Of a DNA stretch of 50,741 nt, positions 18,051 through 27,273 are shown piece after piece. Every line of letters begins with the position of its first letter. The first letter of the stretch is position 1. The position numbers and the translations under genes are program-made. The DNA is taken from NCBI GenBank assembly GCA_900696575.1, contig CAADHD010000002.1, positions 1 to 50,741 of the forward strand, read 5' to 3'. This stretch comes from an uncultured Bacteroidota bacterium (lineage in GTDB: Bacteria > Bacteroidota > Bacteroidia > AKYH767-A > OLB10). Under the pieces are notes generated by a model, which did not search any database, had not been told where the DNA came from, and saw nothing but the letters and a program-made list of their open reading frames with translations.

Positions 18051-18058
18051 TACTTTTG
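18051..18058 (+). promoter_or_regulatory. Promoter -7 box for folK
   Basis: TACTTTTG, an exact TAnnTTTG match, 4 nt before the GTG at 18063. An upstream ATG at 18036 would precede the promoter. Confidence 0.65.
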
Positions 18059-18062
18059 TCCT

Positions 18063-18575
18063 GTGAAAAAATTACATCATCAGGTTGTTTTGTCGGTGGG
18101 TTGCAATATGGGCGATTGCAGTAAAACATTTCTGAGAGCAACATCAGCTATAGAAAAGGAAGGCATAATGATAACCTGTAAATCATCGTTGTACATAACC
18201 CAGGCATGGGGCAATACGGAGCAAAACGATTTTTTGAATCAGGTCTGGGTTGCTGAAACAACCTTGAAACCTTTGGAGGTGTTATCAAAATTAAAATCAG
18301 TTGAAAAACTTTCGGGAAGATGGACACATGAAAAATGGCAACCCCGCCCGCTGGATATGGATATTCTGTTTTATGACGATTTGGTTTTTAATGATCAAGA
18401 ACTTAAAGTTCCTCACCCTTATTTAGCTGAGCGGAAATTTGTGTTGGTTCCGCTGGCCGAAATACTTCCCGGAATGATTCATCCTCAAAACCAAAAAACG
18501 GTGATTCAAATACTGCGCGAATGCAGGGATAATTCAACCATAACACTCCTTACAAGCCATGCAGAATCCGATTAA
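18063..18575 (+). CDS. folK: 2-amino-4-hydroxy-6-hydroxymethyldihydropteridine diphosphokinase (HPPK)
   Basis: Transfers pyrophosphate from ATP to hydroxymethyl-dihydropterin in folate biosynthesis. The 170-residue protein shows the HPPK order: VVLSVGCNMGD, SSLYITQAWG, QNDFLNQV, the RWTHEKWQPRPLDMDILFYDD signature with its two metal-binding aspartates, and VPHPYLAERKFVLVPLAEI. I choose GTG 18063 because the ATG at 18036 sits upstream of the -7 box and adds a tail not expected in HPPK. The 3' end overlaps the deoxynucleoside kinase gene by 17 bases, so the two are probably co-transcribed. Confidence 0.9.
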   Translation: MKKLHHQVVLSVGCNMGDCSKTFLRATSAIEKEGIMITCKSSLYITQAWGNTEQNDFLNQVWVAETTLKPLEVLSKLKSVEKLSGRWTHEKWQPRPLDMDILFYDDLVFNDQELKVPHPYLAERKFVLVPLAEILPGMIHPQNQKTVIQILRECRDNSTITLLTSHAESD

Positions 18576-19191
18576 ACCGGGAAGTTATATCGTTATTGAA
18601 GGAAACATCGGGGCCGGAAAAACCAGCCTTGCTCAGATGATGTCGGTAAAATTTAATACTGAACTGATTCTTGAATCGTTTGCAGAAAACACATTTCTTC
18701 CTCAGTTTTATAAACAGCCTGATCGGTTTGCTTTTCCATTGGAGATGTCATTCATGGCCGAGCGTTACCGTCAGCTTACAGAATTGTTCAGTAATAGAAA
18801 GCCGGAAAGAAGTATTATTTCCGATTATTATTTCGGCAAATGTCTTTTGTTTTCAAAAGTCAATTTAAAGAGTGATGAGTTTAAACTGTATAGCGAGTTT
18901 TTTGAATTACTCGAAAGCCGTATTCCAAAGCCTGATTTAGTGGTTTTTTTGAAAAAGGAAGTGGATGTACTTCAGTCAAACATTGCAAAAAGAGGCAGAT
19001 CTTTCGAAAGAGGCATTGCCCGCACCTACCTACAGGCTCTCAATACAGCTTATGAAGGCCTGATGGATGACTTATCACGCAATTCTATACTTACTTTAAC
19101 CATTGATACCAGCCGCCTCGATTTTGTAAATGATCCCCTTGCTTACAATCGCTTACTGACCTTGATTGGAAATCAACTTAATTCGTGTTGA
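18559..19191 (+). CDS. Deoxynucleoside kinase
   Basis: A 210-residue salvage kinase that phosphorylates deoxynucleosides to monophosphates. The Walker A loop GNIGAGKT is at residues 15-22; the ERYRQLTELF helix, the SDYYFGKCLLF stretch (DRS-like region) and a basic lid segment RGRSFERGI follow. This is the dCK/dGK-like family (substrate dA, dG or dC not assignable). Overlap with folK is common in Bacteroidota and links folate and nucleotide supply. Confidence 0.9.
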   Translation: MQNPIKPGSYIVIEGNIGAGKTSLAQMMSVKFNTELILESFAENTFLPQFYKQPDRFAFPLEMSFMAERYRQLTELFSNRKPERSIISDYYFGKCLLFSKVNLKSDEFKLYSEFFELLESRIPKPDLVVFLKKEVDVLQSNIAKRGRSFERGIARTYLQALNTAYEGLMDDLSRNSILTLTIDTSRLDFVNDPLAYNRLLTLIGNQLNSC

Positions 19192-19242
19192 TAATTCATA
19201 TTGAGGCAACTAAAATTTTTTTTTTATCCGAAGGACATTAAT

Positions 19243-19250
19243 TATACTTG
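19243..19250 (+). promoter_or_regulatory. Promoter -7 box for the OmpA-family gene
   Basis: TATACTTG differs from TAnnTTTG at one position, 27 nt before the ATG at 19278. A run of T lies a short distance upstream (around 19216-19226). A TTG at 19248, which could be read as a start, is part of this box. Confidence 0.5.
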
Positions 19251-19277
19251 CACCCATTAAAACCAAAACATTTACAC

Positions 19278-20732
19278 ATGAAATTAAAAATTGCACTGTT
19301 TTCATTAATCACGCTTCTGCTTTCTGAGAGCGCTTTTGCACAAAGCAGTTCCTCATCACGTTATGGATTGCCCAACCGAAAAGACTTCGACAAGTGGTCG
19401 GTAGGCGTACATGTTGGTCCTAATTATTTTCAGGCTGACGTTGAAAAAAATTCTCAGAATAACAACAGCCTTAAAGATTTACCATTCGATCTGATGTATG
19501 GTGCACATGTAGCCTATCAGTTTACTCACACCACTGCCATAAGACTGGGAGGTTCGTTAGGTAAATTTTCGGCCGAAAGCGAGGAAGCAATTCGTTCCGG
19601 AGCCAAAGAATATCTATATCAATACGAAAGCCCTATTCGTGAAGTGTTTCTTGATTTTGTATTCACTTCAGGAAATATCAGTTTCCTGAAAAGAAATAAG
19701 AAATTCCATTTGTTAGGATCTGTAGGAGTAGGGGTATTCAATTTTGACGGAGAATTAAAAAACATTGATCCCAAAGTAGGGGCTTCGCCAAGCAACCCGT
19801 TTGTACAGGTTAAAACCGGCAATGTGGCTGAGGGTATGATGACTTTAGGCCTTGGTTTTAAATACCGTTTGGGAAAACGCTTTGATGCAGGGGTAACTTA
19901 TGATTTTCGTAAAACATTTACCGATAAAGTAGATGGAATCAATAAACCAACCACCGAGTCTGACAATTATTCTATTATAAATCTGAACATCAACTACACC
20001 TTCGGCAAAAAGAATCAACAGCTTGAATGGGTTAATCCGGTTGAAATTGTTTACAACGATATGGCAGAGTTGAAAGACAAGATGGATCTTTTATCAGGTG
20101 ATAAAGACAAGGACGGTGTTGCCGATATTTTTGATAAGGACAATTCGACCCCCGAAGGAGCTAAAGTTTATGGAGACGGCACATCAGTAGATACGGATGG
20201 TGATGGTATTCCTGACCATTTAGATTCTGATCCGTACAGTACTAAGGGCGCTAAAGTAGATGCCAATGGTGCCGAAATTGATTCGGACGGTGACGGAGTT
20301 CCTGACAGCCGCGATCTTGAACCCAATACTCCGAAAGGATCATTGGTTAACTTCCAGGGAATCAACATTGGAGAGAACTTAGGTGCAGGTTCATCAGCTT
20401 CAGCAACCGGCTGGATGCCTTCCATATTTTTCGATACTGATAAAGCTTCCATCCGTGCAAACCAGCAGGATAGAATACTGGTAGTTGCCCGTATGCTTAA
20501 GAAGAATGATAAATTAAAATTGAATGTGGTTGGACACACTGATACTGATGCAGGGGAATCTTACAACGACAAGCTTGGTCAACGCAGAGCAGATGCCGTT
20601 AAAGATCATCTGGTTAAAGTTTACGGTATTGATGGTTCACGTTTAACAACAGAATCGCGTGGTAAAAAAGAACAATTTGCCAAAGGAGTTAAGTCTATGA
20701 ATCGCAGGGTTGATTTTGAAGTAGTGAAGTAA
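19278..20732 (+). CDS. OmpA-family outer-membrane protein with thrombospondin type 3 repeats
   Basis: A 484-residue protein. Signal peptide 1-21 (ending ESAFAQ); N-terminal eight-stranded beta-barrel-like domain at about 30-245; calcium-binding thrombospondin type 3 repeats at about 265-345 (DKDKDGVADIFDKD, DTDGDGIPDHLDSD, DSDGDGVPDSRDLE); C-terminal OmpA peptidoglycan-binding domain at about 375-484 (NVVGHTDTDAGESYNDKLGQ then RRADAVKDHL). It anchors the outer membrane to peptidoglycan. The strong terminator after the gene and the upstream AT tract suggest high expression. ATG 19278 is the only start that gives a clean signal peptide. Confidence 0.92.
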   Translation: MKLKIALFSLITLLLSESAFAQSSSSSRYGLPNRKDFDKWSVGVHVGPNYFQADVEKNSQNNNSLKDLPFDLMYGAHVAYQFTHTTAIRLGGSLGKFSAESEEAIRSGAKEYLYQYESPIREVFLDFVFTSGNISFLKRNKKFHLLGSVGVGVFNFDGELKNIDPKVGASPSNPFVQVKTGNVAEGMMTLGLGFKYRLGKRFDAGVTYDFRKTFTDKVDGINKPTTESDNYSIINLNINYTFGKKNQQLEWVNPVEIVYNDMAELKDKMDLLSGDKDKDGVADIFDKDNSTPEGAKVYGDGTSVDTDGDGIPDHLDSDPYSTKGAKVDANGAEIDSDGDGVPDSRDLEPNTPKGSLVNFQGINIGENLGAGSSASATGWMPSIFFDTDKASIRANQQDRILVVARMLKKNDKLKLNVVGHTDTDAGESYNDKLGQRRADAVKDHLVKVYGIDGSRLTTESRGKKEQFAKGVKSMNRRVDFEVVK

Positions 20733-20753
20733 ACATTCAGCGAAGGCTTCAAT

Positions 20754-20789
20754 AAAAAAATCCCTCCCGGTTAAGGAGGGATTTTTTTT
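20754..20789. terminator. Bidirectional terminator between the OmpA gene and trxB
   Basis: Perfect inverted repeat TCCCTCC/GGAGGGA extended by seven A-T pairs on each side, 7-nt loop (20768-20774). The flanking A7 and T8 make it work on both strands, ending the OmpA gene (plus) and trxB (minus). Confidence 0.93.
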
Positions 20790-20814
20790 ACAGGTATTTT
20801 TCAGCTAACAAGTA

Positions 20815-21759
20815 TCAGATTTTTTCCTGCGAAGCTAACCAGCGTTCTGCATCAATGGCGGCCATGCAGCCTGTTCCGGCTGCTGTTACTGCCTGCCTGT
20901 AAATATGATCCTGCACATCGCCAGCAGCAAAAACACCGGGTATGCCGGTATAAGTAGAACCGGGTTTGGTTTTAATGTATCCGTTTTCGTCTAACTCAAG
21001 CCAATCTTTAAAAATAGCAGTGTTGGGAGAATGACCGATGGCAACAAAAAATCCTGTAACATGTAAAACTTTAGTTTCTCCGGTTTGAACATTTTTAATC
21101 TTCACCCCTGAAACGGTTTTTTCACCAATCACTTCAACAGTTTCGCTGTTCCAGTGTATTTCAATGTTGGGAGTATTCATAACGCGATGCTGCATAGCTT
21201 TAGAAGCCCGCATTTCACTGCGTCTTACAATCATATAAACCTTGTTGCAGAGTTTGGCGAGGTATGTGGCTTCTTCCGCAGCCGTATCACCGGCTCCTAC
21301 AATTGCCACATCCTGTTTGCGGAAGAAATATCCATCACAAGTTGCGCAGGCAGAAACTCCGAATCCATTTAAGCGTTGTTCCGATTCCAAACCAAGCCAT
21401 TTGGCAGAAGCACCTGTGGCAATAATTACAGCCTCGGCTTCTATTGTTTTTTCACCGTCAATAACCACTTTATGTATTGGCCCCGTAAAATCAACGGCAG
21501 TAGCATATCCAAAGCGAATATCAGTTCCGAACCGTTCTGCCTGTTTGCGGAAATCTTCCATCATTTCAGGCCCCATGGTTCCTTCGGGATAACCGGGGTA
21601 ATTTTCTACTTCTGTAGTAATGGTAAGTTGACCTCCCGGTTGTAATCCCTGGTATAACACAGGCTTTAAATCAGCACGGGCAGCATATATTGCAGCCGTA
21701 TAGCCGGCAGGGCCGCTGCCAATAATCAGTACTTTTACTTTCTCTGTTGAATGGCTCAT
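20815..21759 (-). CDS. trxB: Thioredoxin-disulfide reductase
   Basis: NADPH-dependent FAD enzyme that reduces thioredoxin. The 314-residue protein has the FAD-binding GSGPAGYTAAIYAAR near the N-terminus, the redox pair Cys138-Ala-Thr-Cys141 (SACATCDGYFF), the NADPH-binding GAGDTAAEEATYL and the C-terminal FAD motif GVFAAGDVQDHIYRQ. Length fits the bacterial low-molecular-weight class. Transcribed alone from a box at 21780-21787. Confidence 0.97.
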   Translation of the reverse strand: MSHSTEKVKVLIIGSGPAGYTAAIYAARADLKPVLYQGLQPGGQLTITTEVENYPGYPEGTMGPEMMEDFRKQAERFGTDIRFGYATAVDFTGPIHKVVIDGEKTIEAEAVIIATGASAKWLGLESEQRLNGFGVSACATCDGYFFRKQDVAIVGAGDTAAEEATYLAKLCNKVYMIVRRSEMRASKAMQHRVMNTPNIEIHWNSETVEVIGEKTVSGVKIKNVQTGETKVLHVTGFFVAIGHSPNTAIFKDWLELDENGYIKTKPGSTYTGIPGVFAAGDVQDHIYRQAVTAAGTGCMAAIDAERWLASQEKI

Positions 21760-21779
21760 TCTCTTATGGTAAAGGAGCG

Positions 21780-21787
21780 CAAATATA
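21780..21787 (-). promoter_or_regulatory. Promoter -7 box for trxB
   Basis: TATATTTG on the minus strand, exact TAnnTTTG, 20 nt before the trxB ATG. Confidence 0.65.
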
Positions 21788-21915
21788 GGGATGCCTGTTT
21801 CTCACTAATTCAAAATGCAGAATCAAAAGGCAGGAATAACAAATGCAACAGAGGGTTAATTTTCAATTTGAAAAACATGCATTAATTGTTCGCCTCTGGC
21901 AGATTAACTAGTTGC

Positions 21916-22773
21916 TCAGTCTTTGCTGGCCACGATAGTCAAAAAGCTTGGAGTGTATGCTTCAAAAATTCCTATACCTCCGTTGATATTGGAAGGAATA
22001 TAATTCACTGCAGAAAACGGATTTCCGTTAGAAGATTGCTGGTCTTCGGCAGCACGCCAGAAATCGTAAGTTGCCTGTCCGGCTGTACAGAATTTAATAA
22101 CGATGGTATCGCCTACTTTAAAATATCCTTCTTCTTCGTTGTTGTCATCATCTGCCGTAGAGTTGGGGTACTTGCCGCGGTTGTATGCAAATTCAAAACT
22201 GGTGCCGTTTATAAACCGGTCAGTGAATACAGAGCCGATGGGGGCAATGAAATCCTGGTCTTTACCCAGCCGTTTGGCAAACCATCGGTAAAAATTTCCA
22301 AGGGTGTCCGGTTCGGTAAGGCGGGCCCATGCCCAACCGAGCGAATCTTTGCCGGGTTGAACTTTAAACCAGGCACTGTCTAACGCAACGGGAGGATAAC
22401 AATAGGTGGTGGATGTAAGCTCGCGGCCTTCTTCGGTTTTGATGTAAAGAGAATAGGTTCTGCCAATTGTACCGGTTAGGTTTTGAGAAATATAAATGTA
22501 GCCGATAGATGCAGCAGGAGCAAAGAGCGTATCGCAGGTAAAGCCATCGCAAATTACCACCACAGCATTTTTTACGGCATACTGGGTTACCGAAGCCGAA
22601 TCGAAAGGAGCGAAATAGCCGGTGCTTTTTGAAATCAATACGTACGGATTTCGGCCTTCTTCAATGTATCCTTCTACCACAATTTTTTCTTCCCCTTCCG
22701 GTAAATCAACGGAAATGTCTTTTTCGCAGGAAGTCAAAAGGAAAGCAAAAAAAAGTAAGCCTGTTGTTCTCAT
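21916..22773 (-). CDS. DUF4249 family lipoprotein
   Basis: A 285-residue protein with a lipoprotein signal peptide and lipobox LLTSC (Cys near residue 15), followed by EKDISVDLPEGEEKIVVEGYIEEG, typical of DUF4249 proteins of Bacteroidota. These are often near TonB-dependent receptors, but none is adjacent here. The start at ATG 22773 gives the short lipoprotein signal; a start at 22815 would precede the -7 box at 22780-22787. Function unknown; probably on the periplasmic or outer surface. Confidence 0.82.
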   Translation of the reverse strand: MRTTGLLFFAFLLTSCEKDISVDLPEGEEKIVVEGYIEEGRNPYVLISKSTGYFAPFDSASVTQYAVKNAVVVICDGFTCDTLFAPAASIGYIYISQNLTGTIGRTYSLYIKTEEGRELTSTTYCYPPVALDSAWFKVQPGKDSLGWAWARLTEPDTLGNFYRWFAKRLGKDQDFIAPIGSVFTDRFINGTSFEFAYNRGKYPNSTADDDNNEEEGYFKVGDTIVIKFCTAGQATYDFWRAAEDQQSSNGNPFSAVNYIPSNINGGIGIFEAYTPSFLTIVASKD

Positions 22774-22779
22774 GCGGGG

Positions 22780-22787
22780 CAAAAGTA
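22780..22787 (-). promoter_or_regulatory. Promoter -7 box for the DUF4249 gene
   Basis: TACTTTTG on the minus strand, exact match, 6 nt before the ATG at 22773. Confidence 0.6.
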
Positions 22788-22818
22788 TTTCCGGAAAATT
22801 AATAGTCAAGATCATGGG

Positions 22819-23844
22819 TTATTTAAATCCGGAAATGACCCCAAACAATCCATCATTACCGCTGAGAAAAATAGCATTTCCTTTTATGGCTTTTCTTACC
22901 GTATGGAATCCGGTATCAGAAACTTTTTTCCAGTTATTACCTCCGTCACGCGACCATTCTGTTCCGTTTGGGCCGGTGATAATCATTGAAGTTTGTGAAA
23001 TGTACTCTATACACGAGCGGTAACCCCCCGGCAAACTTAAAGGCGCTTTCCAGCTTCGGCCGGCATTAAAGGTCAGAAAGCAATTATCAGTGCTGTCATT
23101 TTCTGCCTGATAATCGCCACCGGTAATTACCCCGGTACGCGAATCTTTAAATGCGATGGAAAAAATACCACTGCTTGCTTTTCCTCTTTTAATAGGAGCA
23201 GAATTTTTTTTCCATGATTTTCCGTAGTCGGATGAAGTAAATAAATGCGCGGAGCGGCCACCGGAAGCAATAAAAGCATATCCATCTTTTACACAGCGTA
23301 TGGAAGTTCCGCTGGCAGCAAAACCGTTTTCTCCTTCCTGTGCAATGGGTAAGTCTTTAAAGCCTACCTCTTTCCACGAACGGCCGCCATCTTCGGTTCT
23401 TATCACAACGAGTTTTCCATCTATGGCATCACCAAAGGCAAGGCCGCGCTTCTCATCCCAGAAATCCATACCGTTAAAAAAAGCGTTCTTATGCTCATTT
23501 TTATAAACCAGCTTCCATCGCTGGCCACCATCACTGGTACGCAGAAAAATAGCGGGCGAGCCAACTGCCATTACCACTGCATTTCGGTCATCAAATGCTT
23601 CAATGTCTCTGAAATCCTTATCATGAAATCCGGGAATCCGGAGTGTATCAAATGTTTGCCCTCCATCAAGCGACCGGCATACATAACCGTTGTTTCCGCT
23701 AAGCCAGATGATCTGGTCATTCACTACACTCAGTCCACGCAATGATGAGTTAATTTTTATACGGAAAGTATCTAAAGCAAGGTCTTTTTGAGAGTAAGCG
23801 TCTGTTGTTACAACAAGAAGAGCAGCTAAAAGCAAACGGTGCAT
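22819..23844 (-). CDS. Secreted BNR/Asp-box (YCF48-like) beta-propeller protein
   Basis: A 341-residue protein with a signal peptide (residues 1-19, ending TTDAYSQ) and repeated Asp-box motifs: SLDGGQTFD, TSDGGQRWK, TEDGGRSWK, SSDYGKSWK, TFNAGRSWK and SRDGGNNWK, one per propeller blade. The arrangement resembles YCF48/photosystem II stability-factor propellers and sialidase-like BNR repeats, but no sialidase catalytic residues are apparent. Probably a structural or binding protein in the periplasm. The ATG is 4 nt from the promoter box. The DUF4249 gene follows but has its own box. Confidence 0.82.
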   Translation of the reverse strand: MHRLLLAALLVVTTDAYSQKDLALDTFRIKINSSLRGLSVVNDQIIWLSGNNGYVCRSLDGGQTFDTLRIPGFHDKDFRDIEAFDDRNAVVMAVGSPAIFLRTSDGGQRWKLVYKNEHKNAFFNGMDFWDEKRGLAFGDAIDGKLVVIRTEDGGRSWKEVGFKDLPIAQEGENGFAASGTSIRCVKDGYAFIASGGRSAHLFTSSDYGKSWKKNSAPIKRGKASSGIFSIAFKDSRTGVITGGDYQAENDSTDNCFLTFNAGRSWKAPLSLPGGYRSCIEYISQTSMIITGPNGTEWSRDGGNNWKKVSDTGFHTVRKAIKGNAIFLSGNDGLFGVISGFK

Positions 23845-23848
23845 AAAG

Positions 23849-23856
23849 CAAAAATA
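23849..23856 (-). promoter_or_regulatory. Promoter -7 box for the BNR propeller gene
   Basis: TATTTTTG on the minus strand, exact match, 4 nt before the ATG at 23844. Confidence 0.6.
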
Positions 23857-23916
23857 ATTGCCAATGTCAAATGTAGCATGAAGTTGTAACTGCGGAATTT
23901 GGTCATAAGGGCGAGA

Positions 23917-25179
23917 TCAATGAGGCAGATGGCCGGTTACATTTGTTTTGCTTTGACCTTTATGCTCTTTATGCGGCTCATGCGGATGCCATCCTAAAGC
24001 GAGAATTAAGACAGCAAACCCAATGACATAGCCGATGATAACGTGCCAGCCATTCTTTAACCATGCGGAAACTGACTTAGCCTGAGGAAAAATTCCTGAA
24101 ATAGCAACACCGGCTGATGAACCAAACCAGATCATACTGCCGCCATAACCAACAGCATAAGCAAGCACACCCCAATCATAGCCTCCCTGATCAAGCGCAA
24201 GTTTGGTTAGCGGGATATTGTCAAAAACAGAAGATACAAACCCGAGTACCAAAGTAGATTGCCATGAAGCAACAGGCAATTCACTTACCGGCATCATAGA
24301 AGCGCTAAGCACCAATGAAAGGAGGAATAAACTTCCTGAAATGGCATGAGGCAAATCGTTCCAGTTGGTTTTGCGAATGAACATACCGATAAGAATGGCA
24401 GCCCAAACGCCTATGGCAGGAAAGTCAAGTAAAACATTGGTTGCAATGGTGCCTGCCAGTATTAAACAAACAATTAAAATTCTTCCCCAGTCAATTTGTT
24501 TCAGCACACTGTCTTCTTTCATTATTGGCTGAAGTTTCTGCTGTTGCATAGCCCCGAAGAAGCTGAAGAAGGCGAATGCACCAAAAGAGCCGGCAAAGGC
24601 ATGAAGTACATCCAGCGGACTAACACCGTCAATCCACATCATGGTGGTAGTAGTATCACCCAAAACAGAACCGGCCCCGCCAGCATTACTTGCCGCTACG
24701 ATAGCTGCCAGAAATCCAACATGCACCTTTCCTTTGTAAATTACATGAGCTAATGATGCTCCGATTATGGCCGCGGCTATATTGTCTAAAAAGGAAGAGA
24801 AGAAAAAAACAATCAGAAGCAGTACCCAGCCACCCCGCCATCCGGATGGCAGTATTCCGGGTAAGTGTTCAGGCAAATGCGAATCTTCAAAATGCCGGGC
24901 AAGAATAGCAAAACCGGTTAGCAAGCCGAACAGGTTTAGAATTACATGCCATTCGCCCTGATGGGTATTATCGCCCAGGATATGGTGAAGTACATCAAAT
25001 TGGCAAAAAACAATTTTGTAAAAGAGTATGACCATTAACCCTCCAAGCGCGATTTTTAAAGTATGATGATGAAATAATGCGACCCCAATGAGCGTAATAC
25101 CGAAAAGAAAAAATTCAAGAGCAATTCCGTAAATATGAATGCCCGATGCGGCATCGAGCATTACAGAGACGAGAGGCAT
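23917..25179 (-). CDS. NhaD/ArsB-superfamily membrane transporter
   Basis: A 420-residue inner-membrane protein with about 11 hydrophobic helices. The segments SSFLDNIAAAIIGASLAHV and SNAGGAGSVLGDTTTTMMW, plus SVFDNIPLTKLAL in the second half, are the paired re-entrant motifs of the ion transporter superfamily (NhaD Na+/H+ antiporters and citrate-type permeases). Na+/H+ antiport is the best guess; the substrate is not provable from sequence. The C-terminal tail is His-rich (GWHPHEPHKEHKG...), possibly metal-responsive. It has its own -7-like box at 25198-25205. Confidence 0.8.
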   Translation of the reverse strand: MPLVSVMLDAASGIHIYGIALEFFLFGITLIGVALFHHHTLKIALGGLMVILFYKIVFCQFDVLHHILGDNTHQGEWHVILNLFGLLTGFAILARHFEDSHLPEHLPGILPSGWRGGWVLLLIVFFFSSFLDNIAAAIIGASLAHVIYKGKVHVGFLAAIVAASNAGGAGSVLGDTTTTMMWIDGVSPLDVLHAFAGSFGAFAFFSFFGAMQQQKLQPIMKEDSVLKQIDWGRILIVCLILAGTIATNVLLDFPAIGVWAAILIGMFIRKTNWNDLPHAISGSLFLLSLVLSASMMPVSELPVASWQSTLVLGFVSSVFDNIPLTKLALDQGGYDWGVLAYAVGYGGSMIWFGSSAGVAISGIFPQAKSVSAWLKNGWHVIIGYVIGFAVLILALGWHPHEPHKEHKGQSKTNVTGHLPH

Positions 25180-25197
25180 ACCAATATGTTTAAGGGG

Positions 25198-25205
25198 CGA
25201 ATTTA
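25198..25205 (-). promoter_or_regulatory. Putative -7 box for the NhaD-like gene
   Basis: TAAATTCG on the minus strand, TTCG variant of the box, 18 nt before the ATG. Confidence 0.45.
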
Positions 25206-25304
25206 TTATTTCTGAAGTACTGTAACGCTGATGCCGTAATGTTCTTGAAAGGTTTGTTCCATCAATCGTTAAGTAAGCGTGATTAAAAAATCGTGTGATT
25301 CAGA

Positions 25305-27125
25305 TTACTTCGATTCCCTGATAAGGTTCAATTGCTGCCGCAGGCGCAATAACTCTCCTTTTGCTTTACTGATTTTATCCTCAAAGTCTTTTTTAATCTG
25401 ATCGGCATTTTTCGATTTGGCAAAAAATCCAAGGTTATTTTCCAGGGTATTCAGTTCATTATTGATGTGAGAAATTTTGTTGCTAAGCACACGCTCTTCC
25501 TCCCGCATTTTCTGCTTTCCGTCTGGCGAAGTTTTTAAATGATCAAGGCGGTCTTTAAATCGGAGTTCTGCGCGTTCCATTTCGCTGAGCCTCATTTTAT
25601 CAAACAATGCATCAATGGCATTTTTGTAGCGGTTATAGATATCGTTCTTTTTTGCAAAAGGAACCAGACCGGTATCAGACCATTCATGCTGAAAATTTTT
25701 GAGGGCTTCAAAATCAGCTTTCCGTTCTCCGGATAACTGAAAATTTTCAATTCTGGAAATCAGGTCAAGCTTTTTCTCAAGATTTGCATCGAGTTCCTTA
25801 TCTGTTTCGGCAAAATGGTTTTGGCGCATTTCAAAAACGGCCTGATTGGCTTTACGGAACCGGTCCCATACTTTATCAGCTAATTTACCGGGAACAAACC
25901 CTACCTTTTTCCACTCTTCATTCAACTTCCGCATTTCGGCTGCTGCCGATTTCCAGTCTAAGGAATTAACCAGAGCTTCAGCACGGCTGCAGATGTCATT
26001 TTTCTTCTGCAGGTTGGTTTGAAATTCTTTTTTACGCTGATCGAAGAATGCCTTACGTTTTTTGAAAATAACATCGTTTGCTTTCCGGAAGCGTTGCCAT
26101 AATTCTTCGTTTATATTCTTTTCTGCTCTGCCCGATTTTTTCCATCGTTCCCAAAGCTGATCAACCGTCTCACTTATTTTTTTCCAGTCATTGAAAGAAA
26201 CCTTTTCGGGAATTTCGATTTTTTCAACCTCTTCGCAAATGGCTGTTTTCAGTTTTGCATTTTGTTCCTGCTGCTCCTTGAGTTTTTCAATCTGTTCTTT
26301 TCGTCTGGAATAAACTGCCTCAGCAGCTTTTTTAAAGCGTTCAATTATTTCGGTACGATGATCGCGGTGAACCGGTCCGGTTTCATGCCACTTGGATTGA
26401 AGCATGGCTAATTTATCAAGCGCAGATTTAACTGAAGTTGCAAACATCAGCGCTTCGGCCTCTTCGCATAATCCTATTTTCAGTTCCAGATTTTTTTTCC
26501 AGTCTAAATCCTGAAGCTCGCGGTTAATTTTTATGTACTCGTAAAATCTATCGGTGAAATGGCGGTAATTCAACTGCAGGTCTTTGGCTTCGTTAAAGGG
26601 AACAATGCCCGTGTTTCGCCATTTTTCCTGTATATCATGAAATGCATTGAATGCCCGCTGAAGGTTTTCTTCATTCTGTATAATGTGTTTCAGCTTTTCA
26701 ATTAACTCGCGCTTAATGGTCAGGTTTGCTTCTTTCTGTTGCTCCTGTGCTATGGTAAAATCATGTTTTTTCTTTTTGATGATTTTTTGCGCTGCATAAA
26801 ACCGGTCAGTCAGGGCATCGGTTTTTTTCTCCCGTATTTCGTTATCCTCCTCTGTTGCGGCTTCATTATCGGCCTGCGCTTTTTCATCCTGAACAATTTG
26901 ATGAAATGCCGCTTCAACAGCATTAATACGCTCGCGCACAGACATGACTTCCTCGCTGCCGGCCAATAATTCGTATTCTTCAACTAACTGTTGCTTGCTA
27001 AGCTGCTTGTAATTTTCAAGATGTTCTGCTTCTTCATCATGGTGGCTTGCTTCCAATACATGGGTTTCGTGATGAGGCAATAATTCATCCTGATGATTAC
27101 TCAAGTCTTCGCTGTTCTGATTCAT
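25305..27125 (-). CDS. DUF349 repeat protein
   Basis: A 606-residue, highly charged, almost wholly helical protein made of tandem DUF349 repeats. Each repeat has a core like WKETG.V.....D.LW.RFRKANDAVF; clear copies begin at KWRNTGIVPFNEAK, KWHETGPVHRDHRT, RWKKSGRAEKNINE, EWKKVGFVPGKLAD and EWSDTGLVPFAKKN. The N-terminus is acidic and His-rich; the C-terminus is a coiled coil. No signal peptide. DUF349 proteins are widespread in Bacteroidota; their biochemical role is not established. Confidence 0.87.
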   Translation of the reverse strand: MNQNSEDLSNHQDELLPHHETHVLEASHHDEEAEHLENYKQLSKQQLVEEYELLAGSEEVMSVRERINAVEAAFHQIVQDEKAQADNEAATEEDNEIREKKTDALTDRFYAAQKIIKKKKHDFTIAQEQQKEANLTIKRELIEKLKHIIQNEENLQRAFNAFHDIQEKWRNTGIVPFNEAKDLQLNYRHFTDRFYEYIKINRELQDLDWKKNLELKIGLCEEAEALMFATSVKSALDKLAMLQSKWHETGPVHRDHRTEIIERFKKAAEAVYSRRKEQIEKLKEQQEQNAKLKTAICEEVEKIEIPEKVSFNDWKKISETVDQLWERWKKSGRAEKNINEELWQRFRKANDVIFKKRKAFFDQRKKEFQTNLQKKNDICSRAEALVNSLDWKSAAAEMRKLNEEWKKVGFVPGKLADKVWDRFRKANQAVFEMRQNHFAETDKELDANLEKKLDLISRIENFQLSGERKADFEALKNFQHEWSDTGLVPFAKKNDIYNRYKNAIDALFDKMRLSEMERAELRFKDRLDHLKTSPDGKQKMREEERVLSNKISHINNELNTLENNLGFFAKSKNADQIKKDFEDKISKAKGELLRLRQQLNLIRESK

Positions 27126-27143
27126 GCAAAAAGGGTTTCAATT

Positions 27144-27151
27144 CAAAAATA
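27144..27151 (-). promoter_or_regulatory. Putative -7 box for the DUF349 gene
   Basis: TATTTTTG on the minus strand, exact match, 18 nt before the ATG at 27125. Confidence 0.5.
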
Positions 27152-27273
27152 AAATTTTAAAGGGAATTCGGGTTAATGCAGCAAAAATATAACACGCAAA
27201 ATAAGTTTGTCAAGCCAAAAAATTAGTCTTTTGATAACAATCCCTTTTCCTACTATTGAACACAAAATCAGGT

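Noticed and set aside
20080-20340. Asp/Gly-rich repeats in the OmpA-family gene as a DNA repeat array
   Set aside because: They are protein-level thrombospondin type 3 calcium repeats, not a CRISPR or tandem DNA array.
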